64,000 nucleotides of DNA from Auanema rhodensis (lineage: Eukaryota > Nematoda > Chromadorea > Rhabditida > Rhabditidae): NCBI GenBank assembly GCA_964057225.1, contig OZ059895.1:22950688-23014687 (forward strand). Reading direction: 5' to 3'. The notes under the pieces were generated by a model. The model saw only the letters and a program-made list of their open reading frames with translations. It was not told where the DNA came from and made no database searches. The translations under genes and the position numbers were made by a program. Positions 12,101-23,115 of the stretch are shown piece after piece (position 1 is the stretch's first letter; each line of letters begins with the position of its first letter).

Positions 12101-12986
12101 GTTGAGTTTCCATGTACACTCAACATTGCTTCCAAAAACATTTTGACAAAAATTTTTTCGAAAAATTTCAAAATAATTTAGCAAAAAGTAGATGTTTTTA
12201 GATTCCTTTTTTCAAGGCAAAGACGATGGACAATGTTATTCAACGAAAAAATTATTCCTTCAGGGTGAAAATCGAGGATATAAGTGTGAACTTATATCAG
12301 TTGATATCTCGGTGCATTTTTAAGCTAGCGCAAATCTGATAACACAGATCGACGCAGCTTAAAAATCCGCATCGAATGCACTATACTACATTGAGAAACG
12401 CTTAATACAAAAATTAGTTATGATCGTTTGAAAAATGATGCATTAGTGTATGTTGAGTTTCCATGTACACTCAACATTGCTTCCAAAAACATTTTGACAA
12501 AAATTTTTTCGAAAAATTTCAAAATAATTTAGCAAAAAGTAGATGTTCTTAGATTCCTTTTTTCAAGGCAAAGACGATGGACAATGTTATTCAACGAAAA
12601 AATTATTCCTTCAGGGTGAAAATCGAGGATATAAGTGTGAACTTATATCAGTTGATATCTCGGTGCATTTTTAAGCTAGCGCAAATCTGATAACACAGAT
12701 CGACGCAGCTTAAAAATCCGCATCGAATGCACTATACTACATTGAGAAACGCTTAATACAAAAATTAGTTATGATCGTTTGAAAAATGATGCATTAGTGT
12801 ATGTTGAGTTTCCATGTACACTCAACAATGCTTCCAAAAACATTTTGACAAAAATTTTTTCGAAAAATTTCAAAATAATTTAGCAAAAAGTAGATGTTTT
12901 TAGATTCCTTTTTTCAAGGCAAAGACGATGGACAATGTTATTCAACGAAAAATTTAATTCTTCAGGGTGAAAATCGAGGATATAAG
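9127..12986 (+). repeat. 11-monomer block, copy 2 (one monomer gained, one lost)
   Basis: This repeats the marker order of 1054-4914. The first three monomers are offset by 23 units (8073 bp). After an extra monomer (10180-10530, with TCAGAATAA), the next three are offset by 24 units. The following monomer of copy 1 is absent, so the offset returns to 23 units. Small extra changes include CACTGAACTAC for CACTAAACTAC near 11330 and GATGTTCTTAG near 12543. The pattern fits an old block duplication followed by single-monomer gain and loss. Confidence 0.82.
11584..11933 (+). repeat. 350-bp monomer with a one-base deletion
   Basis: This is the only monomer in the left arm that is not 351 bp. One A/T is missing from the A5-T6 run (GACAAAATTTTTTCG rather than GACAAAAATTTTTTCG) near 11800. 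It shifts all later phase-1 positions by one base. A homopolymer-length change like this can be real or a sequencing/assembly error. Confidence 0.85.
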
Positions 12987-14039
12987 TGTGAACTTATATC
13001 AGTTGATATCTCGGTGCATTTTTAAGCTAGCGCAAATCTGATAACACAGATCGACGCAGCTTAAAAATCCGCATCGAATGCACTATACTACATTGAGAAA
13101 CGCTTAATACAAAAATTAGTTATGATCGTTTGAAAAATGATGCATTAGTGTATGTTGAGTTTCCATGTACACTCAACAATGCTTCCAAAAACATTTTGAC
13201 AAAAATTTTTTCGAAAAATTTCAAAATAATTTAGCAAAAAGTAGATGTTTTTAGATTTCTTTTTCCAAGGCAAAGACGATGGACAATGTTTTTCAACGAA
13301 AAAATTATTCCTTCAGGGTGAAAATCGAGGATATAAGTGTGAACTTATATCAGTTGATATCTCGGTGCATTTTTAAGCTAGCGCAAATCTGATAACACAG
13401 ATCGACGCAGCTTAAAAATCCGCATCGAATGCACTATACTACATTGAGAAACGCTTAATACAAAAATTAGTTATGATCGTTTGAAAAATGATGCATTAGT
13501 GTATGTTGAGTTTCCATGTACACTCAACATTGCTTCCAAAAACATTTTGACAAAAATTTTTTCGAAAAATTTCAAAATAATTTAGCAAAAAGTAGATGTT
13601 TTTAGATTCCTTTTTTCAAGGCAAAGACGATGGACAATGTTATTCAACGAAAAAATTATTCCTTCAGGGTGAAAATCGAGGATATAAGTGTGAACTTATA
13701 TCAGTTGATATCTCGGTGCATTTTTAAGCTAGCGCAAATCTGATAACACAGATCGACGCAGCTTAAAAATCCGCATCGAATGCACTATACTACATTGAGA
13801 AACGCTTAATACAAAAATTAGTTATGATCGTTTGAAAAATGATGCATTAGTGTATGTTGAGTTTCCATGTACACTCAACATTGCTTCCAAAAACATTTTG
13901 ACAAAAATTTTTTCGAAAAATTTCAAAATAATTTAGCAAAAAGTAGATGTTTTTAGATTCCTTTTTTCAAGGCAAAGACGATGGACAATGTTATTCAACG
14001 AAAAAATTATTCCTTCAGGGTGAAAATCGAGGATATAAG

Positions 14040-17000
14040 TGTGAACTTATATCAGTTGATATCTCGGTGCATTTTTAAGCTAGCGCAAATCTGATAACAC
14101 AGATCGACGCAGCTTAAAAATCCGCATCGAATGCACTATACTACATTGAGAAACGCTTAATACAAAAATTAGTTATGATCGTTTGAAAAATGATGCATTA
14201 GTGTATGTTGAGTTTCCATGTACACTCAACAATGCTTCCAAAAACATTTTGACAAAAATTTTTTCGAAAAATTTCAAAATAATTTAGCAAAAAGTAGATG
14301 TTTTTAGACTTCTTTTTCCAAGGCAAAGACGATGGACAATGTTATTCAACGAAAAAATTATTCCTTCAGGGTGAAAATCGAGGATATAAGTGTGAACTTA
14401 TATCAGTTGATATCTCGGTGCATTTTTAAGCTAGCGCAAATCTGATAACACAGATCGACGCAGCTTAAAAATCCGCATCGAATGCACTATACTACATTGA
14501 GAAACGCTTAATACAAAAATTAGTTATGATCGTTTGAAAAATGATGCATTAGTGTATGTTGAGTTTCCATGTACACTCAACATTGCTTCCAAAAACATTT
14601 TGACAAAAATTTTTTCGAAAAATTTCAAGATAATTTAGCAAAAAGTAGATGTTTTTAGATTCCTTTTTTCAAGGCAAAGACGATGGACAATGTTATTCAA
14701 CGAAAAAATTATTCCTTCAGGGTGAAAATCGAGGATATAAGTGTGAACTTATATCAGTTGATATCTCGGTGCATTTTTAAGCTAGCGCAAATCTGATAAC
14801 ACAGATCGACGCAGCTTAAAAATCCGCATCGAATGCACTATACTACATTGAGAAACGCTTAATACAAAAATTAGTTATGATCGTTTGAAAAATGATGCAT
14901 TAGTGTATGTTGAGTTTCCATGTACACTCAACAATGCTTCCAAAAACATTTTGACAAAAATTTTTTCGAAAAATTTCAAAATAATTTAGCAAAAAGTAGA
15001 TGTTTTTAGATTCCTTTTTTCAAGGCAAAGACGATGGACAATGTTATTCAACGAAAAATTTAATTCTTCAGGGTGAAAATCGAGGATATAAGTGTGAACT
15101 TATATCAGTTGATATCTCGGTGCATTTTTAAGCTAGCGCAAATCTGATAACACAGATCGACGCAGCTTAAAAATCCGCATCGAATGCACTATACTACATT
15201 GAGAAACGCTTAATACAAAAATTAGTTATGATCGTTTGAAAAATGATGCATTAGTGTATGTTGAGTTTCCATGTACACTCAACAATGCTTCCAAAAACAT
15301 TTTGACAAAAATTTTTTCGAAAAATTTCAAAATAATTTAGCAAAAAGTAGATGTTTTTAGATTTCTTTTTCCAAGGCAAAGACGATGGACAATGTTATTC
15401 AACGAAAAAATTATTCCTTCAGGGTGAAAATCGAGGATATAAGTGTGAACTTATATCAGTTGATATCTCGGTGCATTTTTAAGCTAGCGCAAATCTGATA
15501 ACACAGATCGACGCAGCTTAAAAATCCGCATCGAATGCACTATACTACATTGAGAAACGCTTAATACAAAAATTAGTTATGATCGTTTGAAAAATGATGC
15601 ATTAGTGTATGTTGAGTTTCCATGTACACTCAACATTGCTTCCAAAAACATTTTGACAAAAATTTTTTCGAAAAATTTCAAGATAATTTAGCAAAAAGTA
15701 GATGTTTTTAGATTCCTTTTTTCAAGGCAAAGACGATGGACAATGTTATTCAACGAAAAAATTATTCCTTCAGGGTGAAAATCGAGGATATAAGTGTGAA
15801 CTTATATCAGTTGATATCTCGGTGCATTTTTAAGCTAGCGCAAATCTGATAACACAGATCGACGCAGCTTAAAAATCCGCATCGAATGCACTATACTACA
15901 TTGAGCAACGCTCAATACAAAAATTAGTTATGATCGTTTGAAAAATGATGCATTAGTGTATGTTGAGTTTCCATGTACACTCAACATTGCTTCCAAAAAC
16001 ATTTTGACAAAAATTTTTTCGAAAAATTTCAATATAATTTAGCAAAAAGTAGATGTTTTTAGATTCCTTTTTTTAAGGCAAAGACGATGGACAATGTTAT
16101 TCAACGAAAAAATTAATTCTTCAGGGTGAAAATCGAGGATATAAGTGTGAACTTATATCAGTTGATATCTCGGTGCATTTTTAAGCTAGCGCAAATCTGA
16201 TAACACAGATCGACGCAGCTTAAAAATCCGCATCGAATGCACTATACTACATTGAGAAACGCTTAATACAAAAATTAGTTATGATCGTTTGAAAAATGAT
16301 GCATTAGTGTATGTTGAGTTTCCATGTACACTCAACAATGCTTCCAAAAACATTTTGACAAAAATTTTTTCGAAAAATTTCAAAATAATTTAGCAAAAAG
16401 TAGATGTTTTTAGATTTCTTTTTCCAAGGCAAAGACGATGGACAATGTTATTCAACGAAAAAATTATTCCTTCAGGGTGAAAATCGAGGATATAAGTGTG
16501 AACTTATATCAGTTGATATCTCGGTGCATTTTTAAGCTAGCGCAAATCTGATAACACAGATCGACGCAGCTTAAAAATCCGCATCGAATGCACTATACTA
16601 CATTGAGAAACGCTTAATACAAAAATTAGTTATGATCGTTTGAAAAATGATGCATTAGTGTATGTTGAGTTTCCATGTACACTCAACATTGCTTCCAAAA
16701 ACATTTTGACAAAAATTTTTTCGAAAAATTTCAAGATAATTTAGCAAAAAGTAGATGTTTTTAGATTCCTTTTTTCAAGGCAAAGACGATGGACAATGTT
16801 ATTCAACGAAAAAATTATTCCTTCAGGGTGAAAATCGAGGATATAAGTGTGAACTTATATCAGTTGATATCTCGGTGCATTTTTAAGCTAGCGCAAATCT
16901 GATAACACAGATCGACGCAGCTTAAAAATCCGCATCGAATGCACTATACTACATTGAGAAACGCTTAATACAAAAATTAGTTATGATCCTTTGAAAAATG

Positions 17001-17065
17001 ATGCATTAGTGTATGTTGAGTTTCCATGTACACTCAACAATGCTTCCAAAAACATTTTGACAAAA
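14040..17065 (+). repeat. Trimer higher-order pattern next to the switch
   Basis: From 14040 to the end of the left arm, three monomer kinds alternate with a 1053-bp period. One has TTCTTTTTCC (14040, 15093, 16146). One has TCAAGATAA (14391, 15444, 16497). The third position is variable: AAATTTAATTC at 14742, and a right-type monomer at 15795. The third unit is cut at phase 218 of its third monomer by the orientation switch. Confidence 0.8.
15795..16145 (+). repeat. Right-arm-type monomer embedded in the left arm
   Basis: This monomer is in left-arm orientation but carries a right-arm haplotype. It has GAGCAACGCTCAATAC near phases 108-124, TCAATATAA near 235, TTTTTTTTAAGG near 288, and the type B ending TTAATTCTTC. 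The reverse complement of the first motif, GTATTGAGCGTTGCTCAATG, occurs at about 30352 in the right arm, together with CCTTAAAAAAAGG, ATTATATTG and GAAGAATTAATT in the same right-arm monomer. That monomer (about 30123-30473) is thus its closest match I could see. The substitution also makes a perfect ATTGAGC/GCTCAAT dyad. Confidence 0.85.
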
Positions 17066-17076
17066 CATAACATTTT
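17066..17076. other. Orientation-switch junction (inversion breakpoint)
   Basis: The forward monomer reads normally up to GACAAAA (phase 218, base 17065). From TGCGTCGATCTG (17077 on) the reverse-strand monomer reads normally from phase 72 downward. Between them lie 11 bases, CATAACATTTT. Two other readings are possible. ATTTTTGCG may be the reverse monomer with the 5 bases AAGCT deleted, leaving only CATAAC unexplained. Or CATAACATTTTTG may be a reverse fragment of phases 138-124 lacking two bases. Either way it is a simple end-joining-like junction, with no unique DNA between the arms. Confidence 0.93.
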
Positions 17077-17850
17077 TGCGTCGATCTGTGTTATCAGATT
17101 TGCGCTAGCTTAAAAATGCACCGAGATATCAACTGATATAAGTTCACACTTATATCCTCGATTTTCACCCTGAAGAATTAATTTTTTCGTTGAATAACAT
17201 TGTCCATCGTCTTTGCCTTGAAAAAAGGAATCTAAAAACATCTACTTTTTGCTAAATTATATTGAAATTTTTCGAAAAAATTTTTGTCAAAATGTTTTTG
17301 GAAGCAATGTTGAGTGTACATGGAAACTCAACATACACTAATGCATCATTTTTCAAACGATCATAACTAATTTTTGTATTAAGCGTTTCTCAATGTAGTA
17401 TAGTGCATTCGATGCGGATTTTTAAGCTGCGTCGATCTGTGTTATCAGATTTGCGCTAGCTTAAAAATGCACCGAGATATCAACTGATATAAGTTCACAC
17501 TTATATCCTCGATTTTCACCCTGAAGAATTGATTTTTTTGTTGAATAACATTGTCCATCGTCTTTGCCTTGAAAAAAGGAATCCAAAAACATCTACTTTT
17601 TGCTAAATTATTTTGAAATTTTTTGAAAAAATTTTTGTCAAAATGTTTTTGGAAGCAATGTTGAGTGTACATGGAAACTCAACATACACTAATGCATCAT
17701 TTTTCAAACGATCATAACTAATTTTTGTATTAAGCGTTTCTCAATGTAGTACAGTGCATTCGATGCGGATTTTTAAGCTGCGTCGATCTGTGTTATCAGA
17801 TTTGCGCTAGCTTAAAAATGCACCGAGATATCAACTGATATAAGTTCACA

Positions 17851-20800
17851 CTTATATCCTCGATTTTCACCCTGAAGAATTAATTTTTTCGTTGAATAAC
17901 ATTGTCCATCGTATTTGCCTTAAAAAAAGGAATCTAAAAACATCTACTTTTTGCTAAATTATATTGAAATTTTTCGAAAAAATTTTTGTCAAAATGTTTT
18001 TGGAAGCAATGTTGAGTGTACATGGAAACTCAACATACACTAATGCATCATTTTTCAAACGATCATAACTAATTTTTGTATTAAGCGTTTCTCAATGTAG
18101 TATAGTGCATTCGATGCGGATTTTTAAGCTGCGTCGATCTGTGTTATCAGATTTGCGCTAGCTTAAAAATGCACCGAGATATCAACTGATATAAGTTCAC
18201 ACTTATATCCTCGATTTTCACCCTGAAGAATTGATTTTTTTGTTGAATAACATTGTCCATCGTCTTTGCCTTGAAAAAAGGAATCTAAAAACATCTACTT
18301 TTTGCTAAATTATTTTGAATTTTTTCGAAAAAATTTTTGTCAAAATGTTTTTGGAAGCAATGTTGAGTGTACATGGAAACTCAACATACACTAATGCATC
18401 ATTTTTCAAACGATCATAACTTATTTTGTGTATTAAGCGTTTCTCAATGTAGTATAGTGCATTCGATGCGGATTTTTAAGCTGCGTCGATCTGTGTTATC
18501 AGATTTGCGCTAGCTTGAATATGCACCGAGATATCAACTGAGATATGTTCACACTTATATCCTCGATTTTCACCCTAAAGAATTGATTTTTTCGTTGAAT
18601 AACATTGTCCATCGTCTTTGCCTTGAAAAAAGGAATCTAAAAACATCTACTTTTGCTAAATTATTTTGAAATTTCTCGAAAAAAGTTTTGTCAAAATGTT
18701 TTTGGAAGCAATGTTGAGTGTACATGGAAACTCAACATACACTAATGCATAATTTTTCAAACGATCATAACTAATTTTTGTATTAAGCGTTTCTCAATGT
18801 AGTATAGTGCATTCGATGCGGATTTTTAAGCTGCGTCGATCTGTGTTATCAGATTTGCGCTAGCTTAAAAATGCACCGAGATATCAACTGATATAAGTTC
18901 ACACTTATATCCTCGATTTTCACCCTAAAGAATTAATTTTTTCGTTGAATAACATTGTCCATCGTCTTTGCCTTAAAAAAAGGAATCTAAAAACATCTAC
19001 TTTTTGCTAAATTATATTGAAATTTTTCGAAAAAATTTTTGTCAAAATGTTTTTGGAAGCAATGTTGAGTGTACATGGAAACTCAACATACACTAATGCA
19101 TCATTTTTCAAACGATCATAACTAATTTTTGTATTAAGCGTTGCTCAATGTAGTATAGTGCATTCGATGCGGATTTTTAAGCTGCGTCGATCTGTGTTAT
19201 CAGATTTGCGCTAGCTTAAAAATGCACCGAGATATCAACTGATATAAGTTCACACTTATATCCTCGATTTTCACCCTAAAGAATTAATTTTTTCGTTGAA
19301 TAACATTGTCCATCGTCTTTGCCTTGAAAAAAGAAATCTATAAACATCTACTTTTTGCTAAATTATTTTGAAATTTTTTGAAAAAATTTTTGTCAAAATG
19401 TTTTTGGAAGCAATGTTGAGTGTACATGGAAACTCAACATACACTAATGCATCATTTTTCAAACGATCATAACTAATTTTTGTATTAAGCGTTTCTCAAT
19501 GTAGTACAGTGCATTCGATGCGGATTTTTAAGCTGCGTCGATCTGTGTTATCAGATTTGCGCTAGCTTAAAAATGCACCGAGATATCAACTGATATAAGT
19601 TCACACTTATATCCTCGATTTTCACCCTGAAGAATTAATTTTTTCGTTGAATAACATTGTCCATCGTATTTGCCTTAAAAAAAGGAATCTAAAAACATCT
19701 ACTTTTTGCTAAATTATATTGAAATTTTTCGAAAAAATTTTTGTCAAAATGTTTTTGGAAGCAATGTTGAGTGTACATGGAAACTCAACATACACTAATG
19801 CATCATTTTTCAAACGATCATAACTAATTTTTGTATTAAGCGTTTCTCAATGTAGTATAGTGCATTCGATGCGGATTTTTAAGCTGCGTCGATCTGTGTT
19901 ATCAGATTTGCGCTAGCTTAAAAATGCACCGAGATATCAACTGATATAAGTTCACACTTATATCCTCGATTTTCACCCTGAAGAATTGATTTTTTTGTTG
20001 AATAACATTGTCCATCGTCTTTGCCTTGAAAAAAGGAATCTAAAAACATCTACTTTTTGCTAAATTATTTTGAATTTTTTCGAAAAAATTTTTGTCAAAA
20101 TGTTTTTGGAAGCAATGTTGAGTGTACATGGAAACTCAACATACACTAATGCATCATTTTTCAAACGATCATAACTTATTTTGTGTATTAAGCGTTTCTC
20201 AATGTAGTATAGTGCATTCGATGCGGATTTTTAAGCTGCGTCGATCTGTGTTATCAGATTTGCGCTAGCTTGAATATGCACCGAGATATCAACTGAGATA
20301 TGTTCACACTTATATCCTCGATTTTCACCCTAAAGAATTGATTTTTTCGTTGAATAACATTGTCCATCGTCTTTGCCTTGAAAAAAGGAATCTAAAAACA
20401 TCTACTTTTGCTAAATTATTTTGAAATTTCTCGAAAAAAGTTTTGTCAAAATGTTTTTGGAAGCAATGTTGAGTGTACATGGAAACTCAACATACACTAA
20501 TGCATAATTTTTCAAACGATCATAACTAATTTTTGTATTAAGCGTTTCTCAATGTAGTATAGTGCATTCGATGCGGATTTTTAAGCTGCGTCGATCTGTG
20601 TTATCAGATTTGCGCTAGCTTAAAAATGCACCGAGATATCAACTGATATAAGTTCACACTTATATCCTCGATTTTCACCCTGAAGAATTAATTTTTTCGT
20701 TGAATAACATTGTCCATCGTCTTTGCCTTAAAAAAAGGAATCTAAAAACATCTACTTTTTGCTAAATTATATTGAAATTTTTCGAAAAAATTTTTGTCAA

Positions 20801-21360
20801 AATGTTTTTGGAAGCAATGTTGAGTGTACATGGAAACTCAACATACACTAATGCATCATTTTTCAAACGATCATAACTAATTTTTGTATTAAGCGTTGCT
20901 CAATGTAGTATAGTGCATTCGATGCGGATTTTTAAGCTGCGTCGATCTGTGTTATCAGATTTGCGCTAGCTTAAAAATGCACCGAGATATCAACTGATAT
21001 AAGTTCACACTTATATCCTCGATTTTCACCCTAAAGAATTAATTTTTTCGTTGAATAACATTGTCCATCGTCTTTGCCTTGAAAAAAGGAATCTATAAAC
21101 ATCTACTTTTTGCTAAATTATTTTGAAATTTTTTGAAAAAATTTTTGTCAAAATGTTTTTGGAAGCTATGTTGAGTGTACATGGAAACTCAACATACACT
21201 AATGCATAATTTTTCAAACGATCATAACTAATTTTTGTATTAAGCGTTTCTCAATGTAGTATAGTGCATTCGATGCGGATTTTTAAGCTGCGTCGATCTG
21301 TGTTATCAGATTTGCGCTAGCTTAAAAATGCACCGAGATATCAACTGATATAAGTTCACA
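17851..21360 (-). repeat. Two adjacent 5-monomer units (1755 bp each)
   Basis: Units 17851-19605 and 19606-21360 share ordered private variants 1755 bp apart: CATCGTATTTGCC (near 17909 and 19664), CTTATTTTGTGTATT (near 18420 and 20175), the CTCGAAAAAAGTTTTG monomer with GAGATATGTTC before it, and GCGTTGCTCAATG (near 19139 and 20894). The second unit's last monomer has AGCTATG and CATAATTTT instead of AGCAATG and CATCATTTT, so the final monomer is only partly matched. Each unit contains one 352-bp and one 350-bp monomer. Confidence 0.88.
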
Positions 21361-22764
21361 CTTATATCCTCGATTTTCACCCTGAAGAATTAATTTTTTC
21401 GTTGAATAACAATGTCCATCGTCTTTGCCTTGAAAAAAGGAATCCAAAAACATCTACTTTTTGCTAAATTATTTTGAATTTTTTCGAAAAAATTTTTGTC
21501 AAAATGTTTTTGGAAGCAATGTTGAGTGTACATGGAAACTCAACATACACTAATGCATCATTTTTCAAACGATCATAACTTATTTTGTGTATTAAGCGTT
21601 TCTCAATGTAGTATAGTGCATTCGATGCGGATTTTTAAGCTGCGTCGATCTGTGTTATCAGATTTGCGCTAGCTTGAATATGCACCGAGATATCAACTGA
21701 GATATGTTCACACTTATATCCTCGATTTTCACCCTAAAGAATTGATTTTTTCGTTGAATAACATTGTCCATCGTCTTTGCCTTGAAAAAAGGAATCTAAA
21801 AACATCTACTTTTGCTAAATTATTTTGAAATTTCTCGAAAAAAGTTTTGTCAAAATGTTTTTGGAAGCAATGTTGAGTGTACATGGAAACTCAACATACA
21901 CTAATGCATAATTTTTCAAACGATCATAACTAATTTTTGTATTAAGCGTTTCTCAATGTAGTATAGTGCATTCGATGCGGATTTTTAAGCTGCGTCGATC
22001 TGTGTTATCAGATTTGCGCTAGCTTAAAAATGCACCGAGATATCAACTGATATAAGTTCACACTTATATCCTCGATTTTCACCCTGAAGAATTAATTTTT
22101 TCGTTGAATAACATTGTCCATCGTCTTTGCCTTAAAAAAAGGAATCTAAAAACATCTACTTTTTGCTAAATTATATTGAAATTTTTCGAAAAAATTTTTG
22201 TCAAAATGTTTTTGGAAGCAATGTTGAGTGTACATGGAAACTCAACATACACTAATGCATCATTTTTCAAACGATCATAACTAATTTTTGTATTAAGCGT
22301 TGCTCAATGTAGTATAGTGCATTCGATGCGGATTTTTAAGCTGCGTCGATCTGTGTTATCAGATTTGCGCTAGCTTAAAAATGCACCGAGATATCAACTG
22401 ATATAAGTTCACACTTATATCCTCGATTTTCACCCTAAAGAATTAATTTTTTCGTTGAATAACATTGTCCATCGTCTTTGCCTTGAAAAAAGGAATCTAT
22501 AAACATCTACTTTTTGCTAAATTATTTTGAAATTTTTTGAAAAAATTTTTGTCAAAATGTTTTTGGAAGCTATGTTGAGTGTACATGGAAACTCAACATA
22601 CACTAATGCATAATTTTTCAAACGATCATAACTAATTTTTGTATTAAGCGTTTCTCAATGTAGTATAGTGCATTCGATGCGGATTTTTAAGCTGCGTCGA
22701 TCTGTGTTATCAGATTTGCGCTAGCTTAAAAATGCACCGAGATATCAACTGATATAAGTTCACA
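21361..22764 (-). repeat. 4-monomer partial repeat of the preceding unit (1404 bp)
   Basis: The last four monomers of the 1755-bp unit (19957-21360) are repeated here. CTTATTTTGTGTATT recurs at about 21579, exactly 1404 bp after its previous copy. The CTCGAAAAAAGTTTTG, GTTGCTC and AGCTATG monomers follow in the same order. The first monomer carries AACAATGTCC and GGAATCCAAAAAC in its first half, a haplotype used further right, so it looks like a recombinant. Confidence 0.83.
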
Positions 22765-23115
22765 CTTATATCCTCGATTTTCACCCTGAAGAATTAATTT
22801 TTTCGTTGAATAACAATGTCCATCGTCTTTGCCTTGAAAAAAGGAATCCAAAAACATCTACTTTTTGCTAAATTATTTTGAAATTTTTCGAAAAAATTTT
22901 TGTCAAAATGTTTTTGGAAGCAATGTTGAGTGTACATGGAAACTCAACATACACTAATGCATAATTTTTCAAACGATCATAACTAATTTTTGTATTAAGC
23001 GTTTCTCAATGTAGTATAGTGCATTCGATGCGGATTTTTAAGCTGCGTCGATCTGTGTTATCAGATTTGCGCTAGCTTAAAAATGCACCGAGATATCAAC
23101 TGATATAAGTTCACA

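Larger units (their letters stand above)
1..17065 (+). repeat. Satellite array, left arm (48.6 monomers of 351 bp, forward)
   Basis: A head-to-tail tandem array. The phrase TGTGAACTTATATCAG (phase 1) recurs at 1, 352, 703, 1054, 1405 and so on to 16848, always 351 bp apart apart from one 350-bp monomer. That gives 48 complete units, and the 49th is cut at phase 218. Monomers 1 and 2 differ at about eight positions, and most neighbours differ at only a few. Variable phases include 100 (T/A), 120 (A/G), 193 (A/T), 282/289 (C..T / T..C), 305 and 307. Most units carry the type A segment near phases 319-328 (TTATTCCTTC). No spacers, unique inserts or genes interrupt the arm. Only the repeat structure is seen directly; heterochromatic or centromere-proximal location is inferred from what such arrays usually are. 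Confidence 0.99.

Noticed and set aside
17180-17200. CENP-B box-like motif TTTCGTTGAATAACA
   Set aside because: It matches the first half of the CENP-B consensus (TTCGTTG), but the required CGGG half is absent. A second candidate, ATTCGATGCGGAT, also lacks the conserved spacing. Not enough for a call.
17445-17672. A 75-codon open reading frame on the minus strand
   Set aside because: It lies wholly inside one ordinary satellite monomer. It is open only because this copy combines two point variants: GGAATCCAAAA removes the usual TAG near phase 277, and GAATTGATT removes the usual TAA near phase 320. Other monomers I examined in this frame have at least one of these stops. The protein is of no recognisable family and is low in complexity. 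It is a chance frame, not a gene.
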